Shown: in pieces, positions 38,897 through 48,980 of the stretch | How the letters are laid out: each line of letters begins with the position of its first letter | How positions within the stretch are numbered: the first letter of the stretch is position 1 | From: Mycolicibacterium porcinum | GTDB taxonomy: Bacteria; Actinomycetota; Actinomycetes; Mycobacteriales; Mycobacteriaceae | Direction of reading: 5' to 3' | NCBI GenBank assembly: GCA_001942045.1 | Contig: MSTD01000013.1 | Coordinates: 1-64,000 of the forward strand | DNA length: 64,000 nucleotides | Program-made: the position numbers and the translations under genes | Notes under the pieces: generated by a model | What the model was told of the DNA's origin: nothing | Seen by the model: the letters and a program-made list of their open reading frames with translations, nothing else | Database searches by the model: none

Positions 38897-40585
38897 CTAC
38901 CTCAAGTCCGCCTCGTCGGCCCGGATGGCCCACTGGGCGAAACGCTCGTTGCCTTCGCGTTGTTTCACGAAATTGCGGACAACCCGCTCGATGTAATCGC
39001 CGAGCTCGGTGGCGAGCACCTTGTGCTGGCGCAGCTTGCGCCCGAAACCGCTGTCCAGACCGAGGCTGCCGCCGAGGTGGACCTGGAAGCCCTCCTCTGG
39101 GCCGTTGCCATCGTCGACCATCTGGCCCTTGAAGCCGATGTCGGCGACCTGAATACGGGCGCACGAGTTGGGGCAGCCGTTGATGTTGACGGTGATCGGC
39201 ACGTCCAGCTCGGCATTGAGATCACCGAGCCGGGCCTCCAGCTCCGGCACCAGATGCTGGGCCCGGCCGCGGGTGTCGGCGAAGCTCAGCTTGCAGTACT
39301 CGATGCCGGTGCAGGCCATCAGGTTCTGACGCCAGTGCGACGGCTGCGACTGCAGACCGAGGGCATCCAGCCCGGCGCGCAGCGCATCGAGTTTGTCATC
39401 GGGCACATCGAGGATGATCAGCTTCTGGTACGCGGTCAGGCGGGCGCGGTCGGAACCGGCGGCCTCCATCAGGTCGGCCACCTTGGTCAGAATGGTGCCC
39501 GACACGCGCCCGGCGATCGCCGAGACGCCGACGGCGTTGAGTCCGTTGCGGATCTTCTGCACGCCGACGTGGTCGACGGTGTGCGGCACCTGCTCGGGAG
39601 CCGGTCCGTCGTGCAGCTTGCGGTGCAGGTACTCGGTTTCGAGAACTTCCCGAAACTTCTCTACGCCCCAGTCCTTGATCAGGAACTTGAGCCGCGCCTT
39701 CGACCGCAGCCGGCGGTAGCCGTAGTCACGGAAGATCCCGACGACGCCCGCCCACACCTCGGCGACCTCTTCGAGCGGGACCCACACCCCGACGCGCTGC
39801 GCGAGCATCGGGTTGGTGGACAAACCACCGCCGACCCACAGGTCCAGGCCGGGCCCGTGCTCGGGGTGGTTGACCCCGATGAACGACACGTCGTTGATCT
39901 CGTGGGCGACGTCCTGCAACCCCGAGATCGCGGTCTTGAACTTGCGCGGCAGGTTGGAGAACTCCGGGTTGCCGATGTAGAGGCGTTCGATCTCTTTGAG
40001 TGCCGGCGTCGCGTCGAGCACCTCGACCAGCGAATCGCCGGCCAGGGGAGACCCGAGCATGCCGCGGGGGCAGTCGCCGCAGGCCTCCATGGTCTGCAGC
40101 CCGACCTCGTCGAGGCGGCGCCACACCTCGGGGATGTCCTCGATGCGCAGCCAGTGGTACTGCAGATTCTCGCGGTCGGTGATGTCGGCGCTGTCGCGCG
40201 CGAAATCGACGGAGATCTGTCCGAGGGTGCGCACGGCCTGGGCCGAGAGGGCCTTGCCGTCGGTGCGCACCCGCATCATGAAGTACTCGGCCTCGAGCAG
40301 GTCGGCATTGTCGTCACCGGTGAAGGTGCCGTCATAGCCTTCGGTGCGCTGGGTGTACAGCCCCATCCACCGGAACCGGCCGCGCAGGTCGTCCTTGGCG
40401 ATGCTGGCAAAGCCGTCCCGCGAGTAGACGTTGAGGATGCGGTCCCGCACGTTGAGTGCGTCGTCTTCCTGCTTGAACTGCTCGTTGTGGTTCAGCGGGT
40501 CCCGGCTGCCCAGCGCCCACTGGCCTTCGTCACGGGGTTTCTTGGCGGGCCGGTCGGCCTTGGCGGGTGCCTCGGGGGTAGTCAC
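38897..40585 (-). CDS. nirA: Ferredoxin-dependent assimilatory sulfite reductase
   Basis: A 562-residue siroheme/[4Fe-4S] enzyme, also called SirA. It contains two ferredoxin-like and two catalytic halves. The cluster cysteines lie in MACTGIEYCKL and NGCPNSCAR. Length matches M. tuberculosis NirA (563). It reduces sulfite to sulfide with six electrons from ferredoxin. The GTG at 40585 is preceded by GAGGAG eight bases upstream. A polycysteine leader and a hairpin covering the ribosome-binding site occupy the 5' region. Confidence 0.95.
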   Translation of the reverse strand: MTTPEAPAKADRPAKKPRDEGQWALGSRDPLNHNEQFKQEDDALNVRDRILNVYSRDGFASIAKDDLRGRFRWMGLYTQRTEGYDGTFTGDDNADLLEAEYFMMRVRTDGKALSAQAVRTLGQISVDFARDSADITDRENLQYHWLRIEDIPEVWRRLDEVGLQTMEACGDCPRGMLGSPLAGDSLVEVLDATPALKEIERLYIGNPEFSNLPRKFKTAISGLQDVAHEINDVSFIGVNHPEHGPGLDLWVGGGLSTNPMLAQRVGVWVPLEEVAEVWAGVVGIFRDYGYRRLRSKARLKFLIKDWGVEKFREVLETEYLHRKLHDGPAPEQVPHTVDHVGVQKIRNGLNAVGVSAIAGRVSGTILTKVADLMEAAGSDRARLTAYQKLIILDVPDDKLDALRAGLDALGLQSQPSHWRQNLMACTGIEYCKLSFADTRGRAQHLVPELEARLGDLNAELDVPITVNINGCPNSCARIQVADIGFKGQMVDDGNGPEEGFQVHLGGSLGLDSGFGRKLRQHKVLATELGDYIERVVRNFVKQREGNERFAQWAIRADEADLR

Positions 40586-40591
40586 TGTTGT

Positions 40592-40670
40592 GCTCCTCGG
40601 ATAAAGGAGCTGGCATGTAGACCGCGCAGATCACCGGTGGCTGTCCGGCGGCGCAGATCCGGTGCCAGCT
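40592..40670 (-). promoter_or_regulatory. nirA: Candidate two-state SD-sequestering switch before nirA
   Basis: On the transcribed strand the SD segment AGGAGC (40597-40592) is the exact complement of GCTCCT (40610-40605), with seven bases between, giving a closed ribosome-binding site. An alternative pairing joins TGCCAGCT (40615-40608) to AGCTGGCA (40670-40663). The two pairings share bases 40608-40610 and cannot both form fully. This resembles an attenuator switch controlled by the leader peptide upstream. No folding energy was computed. Confidence 0.5.
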
Positions 40671-40709
40671 GAAACTATGGGGCGGGCGGGGTCCGAAATC
40701 AACGCGTGA

Positions 40710-40814
40710 TTAGGGCAGACAGCAACAGCTACAGACGCGCTTGAAATCGACATGCCGACGAGCCACCAGCGCGATGCGGGTGGTGCTGTTGTGGGCGGCA
40801 GTCACGCCCGACAT
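40710..40814 (-). CDS. Polycysteine leader peptide upstream of nirA
   Basis: A 34-codon frame ending CSCCCLP, with four cysteines in five positions. It precedes nirA by 124 bases. Two starts are possible: ATG at 40814, or GTG at 40805, the latter seven bases after CAGAAT, which resembles the -10 spacing of the other two leaders. It fits the leaderless cysteine-responsive attenuators known in mycobacteria, here controlling sulfate reduction. The region between contains the alternative hairpins described for nirA. Confidence 0.75.
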   Translation of the reverse strand: MSGVTAAHNSTTRIALVARRHVDFKRVCSCCCLP

Positions 40815-40907
40815 TCTGCCACGATTGTCGTCACCTGCCCTAACCGGGCCATATTTGCGTTCACGGTGAGCAAAAGTCGTCGCTGGACAGTCTGGGAAAA
40901 TCAAATT

Positions 40908-42080
40908 ATGACCACGCGCACCGAGCTCGCCGGCCAACCCGAGTTGGCCCCCGTGCCGGGTCGTGTGTTCGGCATCTACATCCACGTTCCGTTCTGCGCC
41001 ACGCGCTGCGGGTACTGCGACTTCAACACCTACACACCGGGCGAATTGGGGGGCGCCAACCCCGACGGCTGGCTGACTGCCCTGCGCGTCGAACTGCGAC
41101 TGGCGGCCGAGAACGTCGGTTCGGTGCCGGTGCAGACGGTGTTCGTGGGCGGTGGGACGCCGTCGCTGCTGGGCGGGGCCGGCTTGGCTGCCGTGCTCGG
41201 CGCGGTGCGTGACAATTTCGAGCTCGCTGTCGACGCCGAGGTCACCACCGAGGCGAATCCGGAATCGACCTCCCCGGAGATGTTCACGACGCTGCGCGAG
41301 GCCGGATATACGCGGATATCCCTGGGCATGCAGTCAGCGGCTCCGCAGGTGCTGGCGGTGCTGGACCGTACCCACTCGCCCGGTCGCGCGCCCGCGGCGG
41401 CCCTGGAGGCCAGGGCCGCCGGGTTCGAACACGTCAACATCGACCTGATCTACGGCACGCCGGGGGAGACCGACGACGATCTGCGGCGCTCGATCGACGT
41501 CGCGGTGGGCGCAGGCGTCGACCACGTGTCGGCGTACTCGCTGATCGTCGAGGACGGCACCGCACTGGCCCGCCGGGTGCGTCGCGGCGAGATCGCCCGG
41601 CCCGACGACGACGTGCTCGCGCAGCGCTACGAACTGCTCGACAGCCGGCTGTCGGCGGCGGGCCTGCACTGGTACGAAGTGTCGAACTGGAGCCGTGCGG
41701 GCGGGGAATGCCGGCACAACCTCGGTTACTGGGACGGTGGCGAGTGGTGGGGTGCCGGCCCGGGGGCGCACGGCTTCTTGGGCGACACCCGGTGGTGGAA
41801 CGTCAAGCACCCCAATGCCTACGCGCAGGCATTGACTGAAAACCGGTTGCCTATTGCGGATTTCGAGACGCTCGAGGCACGAGATCGGCATGTCGAGGAC
41901 GTGATGTTGCGGGTCCGGGTACGTGACGGCCTGCCGGTGGCGCTGCTCGACACCGAGGAGCGGGCAAGGGCTGAAAATCTTTGTGGTGAAGGACTTCTCC
42001 TGCGGCAACAGGATGCGCTGGTGCTGACCGACCGGGGTCGCCTGCTCGCCGACGCGGTCGTGCGGGACCTACTCGGTTAG
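40908..42080 (+). CDS. hemW: Radical SAM heme chaperone HemW
   Basis: A 390-residue radical SAM protein. The cluster motif CATRCGYCDF has Cys30, Cys34 and Cys37. Other blocks are VFVGGGTPSLL, RISLGMQSAAPQVLAVLDRTHSPGRA and GFEHVNIDLIYGTPGET. The family was formerly annotated as oxygen-independent coproporphyrinogen oxidase; the HemN-specific residues are lacking and HemW acts as a heme chaperone. The N-terminus before GIYIHVPFC is somewhat extended. The gene is divergent from the nirA leader. Confidence 0.92.
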   Translation: MTTRTELAGQPELAPVPGRVFGIYIHVPFCATRCGYCDFNTYTPGELGGANPDGWLTALRVELRLAAENVGSVPVQTVFVGGGTPSLLGGAGLAAVLGAVRDNFELAVDAEVTTEANPESTSPEMFTTLREAGYTRISLGMQSAAPQVLAVLDRTHSPGRAPAAALEARAAGFEHVNIDLIYGTPGETDDDLRRSIDVAVGAGVDHVSAYSLIVEDGTALARRVRRGEIARPDDDVLAQRYELLDSRLSAAGLHWYEVSNWSRAGGECRHNLGYWDGGEWWGAGPGAHGFLGDTRWWNVKHPNAYAQALTENRLPIADFETLEARDRHVEDVMLRVRVRDGLPVALLDTEERARAENLCGEGLLLRQQDALVLTDRGRLLADAVVRDLLG

Positions 42081-42163
42081 CCGACGAACGTTGCCGGATC
42101 TCCTGTGGGCAGTCTGTGAGGCGGCTGTGCTCACATGTGCGTGGCCTATGCGGAAGGTGTTGA

Positions 42164-43612
<1,449 letters not shown>

Positions 43613-43770
43613 GCTAACACGCCGCCGGCGGCCGCGCGCGATGGCTGACAGGTAGCCAGAAGAGCCGCGTCGTGCGGGAAACCCGCACGTCATCGCCACC
43701 CTGGAGGCCATCCAGGACATTCCCAGCCGGTTCTGAGGTAGAACTCCTGCTCTCTCGGATCGTGTGCCAC

Positions 43771-43776
43771 TATGGT
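43771..43776 (+). promoter_or_regulatory. Putative -10 element of the PKS gene
   Basis: TATGGT fits TANNNT and lies 65 bases before the PKS ATG. The IdeR-like box begins 19 bases downstream. Confidence 0.35.
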
Positions 43777-43795
43777 CCGCATGTCGGCAGCGTAT

Positions 43796-43814
43796 TTAGG
43801 CAAGCCTATCCAGA
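43796..43814. promoter_or_regulatory. IdeR-like box upstream of the PKS gene
   Basis: TTAGGCAAGCCTATCCAGA agrees with the IdeR consensus TTAGGTTAGGCTAACCTAA at the left half and in part of the right. It lies 27 bases before the PKS start, which suggests that the PKS is iron-repressed like the mycobactin genes. Confidence 0.6.
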
Positions 43815-43841
43815 CTTTCCTTCGGTCGAGGTCCTGCTGAC

Positions 43842-46800
43842 ATGGCATCCGAGACTTCGACCCCGGAGCCAATCGCCGTCATCGGACTGGGTTGCCGGGT
43901 GGCCGGCAGCGTCGCCACGCCTGCGGACTTCTGGAATTTCCTGGTGGAGGGCCGCAGCCACGTCACCGAGGTGCCCGAGGAACGCTGGGAGCCCTACCTG
44001 CGGCGCGATCCGCGCAATGCCGCGGTACTGCGTGAGGTCACCCGGCTGGGCACCTTCCTCGACGACCTGGCCGGCTTCGACGCGGAGTTCTTCGGGGTCT
44101 CACCACGCGAGGCCGAGGTGATGGACCCCCAACAGCGCCTGGCGCTCGAGGTCAGCTGGGAGGCGCTCGAACACGCCGGTGTCTCGCCGAAGGCACTGGC
44201 CGGTAGCGACACCGCCGTGCTGATGGGCGTCAACTCCGACGACTACGGCAAGTTGATCATGGAAGACCTGCCCGGCATCGACGCCTGGACCGGCATCGGG
44301 ACCTCGCTGTGTGGCATCGCCAACCGGGTCTCACATTTGCTGGACCTCCGAGGTCCGAGTGTGGCGCTGGACGCCGCATGCGCGGCCTCACTGGTCGCGG
44401 TGCACCAGGCATGCCAGATGCTGCGGGCCGGCGAGACGTCACTGGCGCTGGCCGGCGGGGTCAGCGCGCTGATCGGCCCCGGCCTGACCCGGGTGCTGGA
44501 CGAGGCCGGGGCCACCGCGCCCGACGGCCGCTGCAAGACCTTTGACGCCGCCGCGGACGGCTACGGGCGCGGCGAGGGCGCCGGCGTCGTAGTGCTCAAA
44601 CGCCTCGCCGACGCCCAACGCGACGGTGACCGCATCCTGGCCGTGGTGCGCGGTGGAGCCACCGCTCAGGACGGGCGCACGGTCGGCATCATGTCGCCCA
44701 ACGGCGCCGCCCAGGCGGACATGTTTCGGCTCGCGTGCCGCATGTCGGGCATCGACCCGGCCGGTGTCGGCTATGTCGAGGCACACGGAACCGGCACTCC
44801 CACAGGCGATCCCACCGAGGTCGGGGCCCTGGCCGAGGTGTACGGCGCCGGGCGGGCCGACGGGGACCGCTGCCGCATCGGCTCGGTCAAACCCAACATC
44901 GGCCACCTGGAGGGCGGCGCCGGGGTGATGGGTCTGATCAAGACGGTCCTGGCCCTGCATCACGAGGCGATCCCGCCCACCGCCGGGCTGCGGGAACTCA
45001 CGGCTGCGGTGGACTGGGCCAACAGCGGACTCCGGGTGCCCACAGAGGTCGAACCGTGGGCCCGCGCCGAGACGCCGCGTCAGGCCGCGGTGTGCAGCTA
45101 CGGCTACGGCGGCACGATCGCGCACATCCTGCTGGAAGAGGCTCCGGCACAACCAGATACGACGGTGCCGGCGCCCGCACCGGTGATCGTCCCGCTGTCC
45201 GCGCGGTCCGGACCTCGCCTGGCCCGCCAGGCCGAAGCGCTGGCCGACCACCTGCGGGCGGGCCATCAGGACGTGGCACCGGTGGCGGCCACACTGTGGG
45301 TCCGGCGGACCCACGAGCCGGTCCGGGCCGCGGTCGTCGCCGAGCACCGGCACGAGTTGATCGTCGGCCTCGACGCGTTGTCCCGGGGGGAGTCCGCCAC
45401 CGGACTGGTCACCGGGGCAGTTCCGGGTGGGCAAGCGCGAGACGCGGTGTGGGTGTTCTCCGGACACGGTTCGCACTGGCCCGGGATGGGCCGCGAACTG
45501 CTCACGGCGGAACCGACTTTCGGCCGCATCATAGACGAGGTCGACGAGGTGTTCGGGCGCGAGCTCGGATTCTCCGCCCGCGAGGCGTTGAGCACGGGCG
45601 AGCTCGGCGGAACCGACCGGATCCAGGCGCTCACCTTCGCCATGCAGGTCGGGCTGGCCGCCGTCCTGCGCGAGCGGGGAGTGCGGCCCGCCGCGGTGAT
45701 CGGGCACTCGGTCGGTGAGGTCGCGGCGTGCGTGGTGTCCGGGGTGTTCGAGTTGCGCCACGGTGCGGCCGTGGCGTGCTACCGGGCCCGCGGCTTCCGC
45801 TCCGTAATGGGGTGCGGTGCCATGGCTCTGGTGCGTCTGCCGTTCGACGAGGCGGCCCAGCGACTAGCCGGCCGCAGGGATGTGGTGGCGGCGATCAGCG
45901 CGTCGGCGGAATCCTGTGTCATCTCGGGGCGCACCGAGGCGGTCGAGGAGGTCTGCCGGTCCTGGGGCGAACAGGGAATCGTGGTGCGCCGGGTCAACAC
46001 CGACGTGGCGTTCCACAGCCCCGCGATGGATGACCTCACCGGCGCTCTCGCCGAAAATGTCGCCGGGCTGGACCCGGCCCGGGACGCGGTGATCCCGCTC
46101 TACACGACGGCTCTGCCCGATCCCCGCTCGACTGCGTCGCGGGACGCCGACTACTGGGTGCACAACCTGCGCGGGCAGGTCCGGTTCGCCGAGGCCGTCA
46201 CGGCCGCTGCCGAGGACGGGCACCGGCTGTTCCTGGAGGTGTCCGCGCATCCGGTGGTGTCGCATTCCATCGTCGAGACCTTGCTGCACCTGGGTATCGA
46301 GGACCACGCCGTCGTGCCGCTGCTGCGTCGCGATACGCCCGAGGCGCCGGCCGTGATGACCGCGATCGCTTCGCTGTACTGCCACGGCGCCGACGTCGAA
46401 CACGGTGTCGCCGAGACCGATCCGTGGGCGGCCGACCTCCCGGTCACCCGATGGCAGCACCGGCACTTCTGGCGGGTGCCCGCCGCCGCGCCCGGCGGCC
46501 GCGCGGTGCACGACACCACCAGCCACACCCTGCTGGGTGGTCGCACCGAGGTGGCCGGAACCGTCGCCACCCGGATGTGGCAAACGCGGCTGGATTTCGA
46601 CACCCGGCCGTATCCCGGCGACCATCCGGTACAGGGCACCGAAATCGTGCCTGCCGCAGTGCTGTTGAACACGTTCCTGACGGCAGCCGGCGCGGGCGCC
46701 GCATTGACCGACGTCCGGTTGCGCACCCCGGTTGCGCCGGCCCGCGCCCGGGATCTCCAGGTAGTGCTCGCCGACCGCGAGCTGACGCTGGCCTCCCGGC

Positions 46801-48980
46801 TGGCCGACGCCGAGGACCAGGACGGCGGATGGTTGACGCACACCAGTGCGGTGATCGACCCGGTTCCCGCCGAAGTGACCGATGTCGATCTCGATGCCGC
46901 GCGGGCGCGTTGCCCCGAGCAGCTGCCGCCGCGTCACGTGATCGACACCCTGGCCGAACTCGGGGTCGCCGCCATGGGATTCGGGTGGGACATCACGGAT
47001 CTGCGCCGCGGTGACGGCGAACTGCTGGCTCGGGTCACGTCCGAACCCGACGGCGCGCAGCCGAGCACCTGGGCCTCGCTGATGGATGCGGCCACCTCGG
47101 CTGCCTCGACGAGTTTCGACGCCCCGCCACGGTTGCGGATGCCTGCCCGGATCGAACGGGTTGACGTCTACGGCGCGCCGCCGGCGACCGCGATGCTGTC
47201 GGTGCGGCGCAGGCCCGGCACCACCACCACCGACGTGGTGATCACCGACGAGTCCGGATCAGTGCTGGTGTCGATCGGCGGCATGGCCTTCGAGGAGCTG
47301 GAGAACCCGGGGCGGGAGTCATCGGCAACCGACGTCCGCAGGATCGTGCACCAGGTGGCGTGGCACCCGGTGTCGGCCCGTGCCGAGCGGTCACCCAGCG
47401 GGGTGGTTCTGGTCGGCGGGGATGTCGACCGGCTGGAAGCAGCGGTTGACGATCTGACCGCGGCCGCGGTGCCGTACGTCGCCTTGGAAGACCCGGCCGA
47501 ACTGGAATCGATCATCGACTTCGGCTCGTTGCCAAGCGAACTCGGCGACCATGCGGTCGTGCTGGTGCTGCCGCGCGACGACGACGCACCCGAGGCGGCC
47601 GTCGACCTGGTGACTCGGACGCTGGCCCTGCAACAAGGCCTGGGCCTGTCGGCGCGGCTGTGGGCACTCACCGTCGGCGTCCACGAGGGATCCAACGTGA
47701 CCCACGCGCCGCTGTGGGGGCTGGGCCGCGTCGCGGCCGCCGAGCATCCGCAACTGTGGGGCGGTGTCGTCGACGTGGCCGACGGGCGCATCCCGCTGGA
47801 CGCCCTGGGATCACTGCCCGGACACGGTGTGCTCGTGGTCCGCGACGGCGTTGCCCTGGCCGCCCGCCTCTCGGCCTCGGCCGGTGTGGCGCAGGTGAAC
47901 CCGATGCGGTGTGCGCCGGGCGGCACCTATCTGATCACCGGCGGCACCGGCGTGCTCGGTCTGCGGATGGCTCAGCACCTGGCCGATCTGGGTGCGCGGC
48001 GTCTCGTGCTGCTGTCCCGCTCGGGCTTGGGCGACCGTGCGGCCTGGACGGACGGCGAGCAGTCGGCGGCGGTCCGTGCGGTGACCGCGCTCGAGGAGCG
48101 CGGGGTGTCGGTCACCGTCGCCGCGGTGGACATCGGGGCACCGGGATCGGCCGATGCCCTGCGGGACGTGCTGCGCCCGCTGCCCCCGGTACGCGGCGTC
48201 ATCCACGCGGCCGGCGTGGAAGCCGGTGCGCTGCTGATGAATACGACCTCCGACGAGTTCGCCGCCGCCATGCATCCGAAGGTGCGGGGGACCCTGGTGC
48301 TGCACGAGGTGTTCCCGCCCGAGCAGCTCGACTGGATGGTGCTGTTCTCCTCGTGCGGCTACCTGGCCGGTTTCCCGGGACAGGGTGCCTACGGCTGCGC
48401 CAACGCGTTCCTGGACGGAATGGCCCGGCACCGGCGCAGTCTCGGCGACCGCACCACTGCCGTCGCGTGGACGGCGTGGCGTGGGATGGGGATGGGTTCG
48501 GCGTCGGAGTTCGTGGCTGCGCAACTCGACGCGCTCGGCATGGGCACGGTCGGTGCCGACGACGCGATACGCGCACTGGACCTGGCGATGCGTGAGGACG
48601 CGGCCAACGTCGTGGTGCTGCCGGTGTTGCCCGCGGCCGCCGCCGTGCCGATCCTGGCGGACGTGGCACCCGAGGAAGAACCCGACGATGTCGCGGATTC
48701 GGTCGCGGGAGAGTTCGATCCCGAACGGCTCGCGTCACAGGTATTGAGTGCGGTGGCAAGCCAATTGGGCCTCGCGGAGTCCGACGTGAACGTCGACCTC
48801 CCGCTGGTGGAACTGGGCGTCGACTCGATCATGACGGTCCGGCTGCGCCGCCAGCTGGAGAAGCAGACCGGGCTGTCCCTGCCGCCGACGCTGCTGTGGG
48901 AGCACCCCACCGCCGCGGCCGTGACGGCCAGGATCATCGAGCTGCTGGCGCCTCCGGTTGAGTGTGAGGTCAAGGCGTAG
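43842..48980 (+). CDS. Iterative type I PKS, 6-methylsalicylic acid synthase-like
   Basis: A 1712-residue single-module PKS with KS-AT-DH/TH-KR-ACP order, the size and arrangement of 6-methylsalicylate synthase. KS catalytic residues are Cys180, His315 and His355. The AT has GHSVGE (Ser623) and VAFHS (His725), which resembles malonyl-specific AT domains. The DH-like motif HPVQGTEIVP begins at His928. The KR has TGGTGVLG and Tyr1517/Asn1521. The ACP serine is 1662 (GVDSI). It sits between mbtI and mbtA with its own IdeR-like box, so 6-methylsalicylate may be loaded by MbtA as an alternative cap. Its 3' end overlaps mbtA by 11 bases. The product is inferred. Confidence 0.85.
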   Translation: MASETSTPEPIAVIGLGCRVAGSVATPADFWNFLVEGRSHVTEVPEERWEPYLRRDPRNAAVLREVTRLGTFLDDLAGFDAEFFGVSPREAEVMDPQQRLALEVSWEALEHAGVSPKALAGSDTAVLMGVNSDDYGKLIMEDLPGIDAWTGIGTSLCGIANRVSHLLDLRGPSVALDAACAASLVAVHQACQMLRAGETSLALAGGVSALIGPGLTRVLDEAGATAPDGRCKTFDAAADGYGRGEGAGVVVLKRLADAQRDGDRILAVVRGGATAQDGRTVGIMSPNGAAQADMFRLACRMSGIDPAGVGYVEAHGTGTPTGDPTEVGALAEVYGAGRADGDRCRIGSVKPNIGHLEGGAGVMGLIKTVLALHHEAIPPTAGLRELTAAVDWANSGLRVPTEVEPWARAETPRQAAVCSYGYGGTIAHILLEEAPAQPDTTVPAPAPVIVPLSARSGPRLARQAEALADHLRAGHQDVAPVAATLWVRRTHEPVRAAVVAEHRHELIVGLDALSRGESATGLVTGAVPGGQARDAVWVFSGHGSHWPGMGRELLTAEPTFGRIIDEVDEVFGRELGFSAREALSTGELGGTDRIQALTFAMQVGLAAVLRERGVRPAAVIGHSVGEVAACVVSGVFELRHGAAVACYRARGFRSVMGCGAMALVRLPFDEAAQRLAGRRDVVAAISASAESCVISGRTEAVEEVCRSWGEQGIVVRRVNTDVAFHSPAMDDLTGALAENVAGLDPARDAVIPLYTTALPDPRSTASRDADYWVHNLRGQVRFAEAVTAAAEDGHRLFLEVSAHPVVSHSIVETLLHLGIEDHAVVPLLRRDTPEAPAVMTAIASLYCHGADVEHGVAETDPWAADLPVTRWQHRHFWRVPAAAPGGRAVHDTTSHTLLGGRTEVAGTVATRMWQTRLDFDTRPYPGDHPVQGTEIVPAAVLLNTFLTAAGAGAALTDVRLRTPVAPARARDLQVVLADRELTLASRLADAEDQDGGWLTHTSAVIDPVPAEVTDVDLDAARARCPEQLPPRHVIDTLAELGVAAMGFGWDITDLRRGDGELLARVTSEPDGAQPSTWASLMDAATSAASTSFDAPPRLRMPARIERVDVYGAPPATAMLSVRRRPGTTTTDVVITDESGSVLVSIGGMAFEELENPGRESSATDVRRIVHQVAWHPVSARAERSPSGVVLVGGDVDRLEAAVDDLTAAAVPYVALEDPAELESIIDFGSLPSELGDHAVVLVLPRDDDAPEAAVDLVTRTLALQQGLGLSARLWALTVGVHEGSNVTHAPLWGLGRVAAAEHPQLWGGVVDVADGRIPLDALGSLPGHGVLVVRDGVALAARLSASAGVAQVNPMRCAPGGTYLITGGTGVLGLRMAQHLADLGARRLVLLSRSGLGDRAAWTDGEQSAAVRAVTALEERGVSVTVAAVDIGAPGSADALRDVLRPLPPVRGVIHAAGVEAGALLMNTTSDEFAAAMHPKVRGTLVLHEVFPPEQLDWMVLFSSCGYLAGFPGQGAYGCANAFLDGMARHRRSLGDRTTAVAWTAWRGMGMGSASEFVAAQLDALGMGTVGADDAIRALDLAMREDAANVVVLPVLPAAAAVPILADVAPEEEPDDVADSVAGEFDPERLASQVLSAVASQLGLAESDVNVDLPLVELGVDSIMTVRLRRQLEKQTGLSLPPTLLWEHPTAAAVTARIIELLAPPVECEVKA

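Noticed and set aside
38477-40672. 731-codon plus-strand open frame opposite cysH and nirA
   Set aside because: It is antisense to two clear enzymes, rich in Arg/Ala/Gly as expected from the complementary frame of GC-rich genes, and has no recognisable domain.
40908-42080. Oxygen-independent coproporphyrinogen III oxidase (HemN)
   Set aside because: The N-terminal and C-terminal features specific to HemN are missing; HemW is the correct family.
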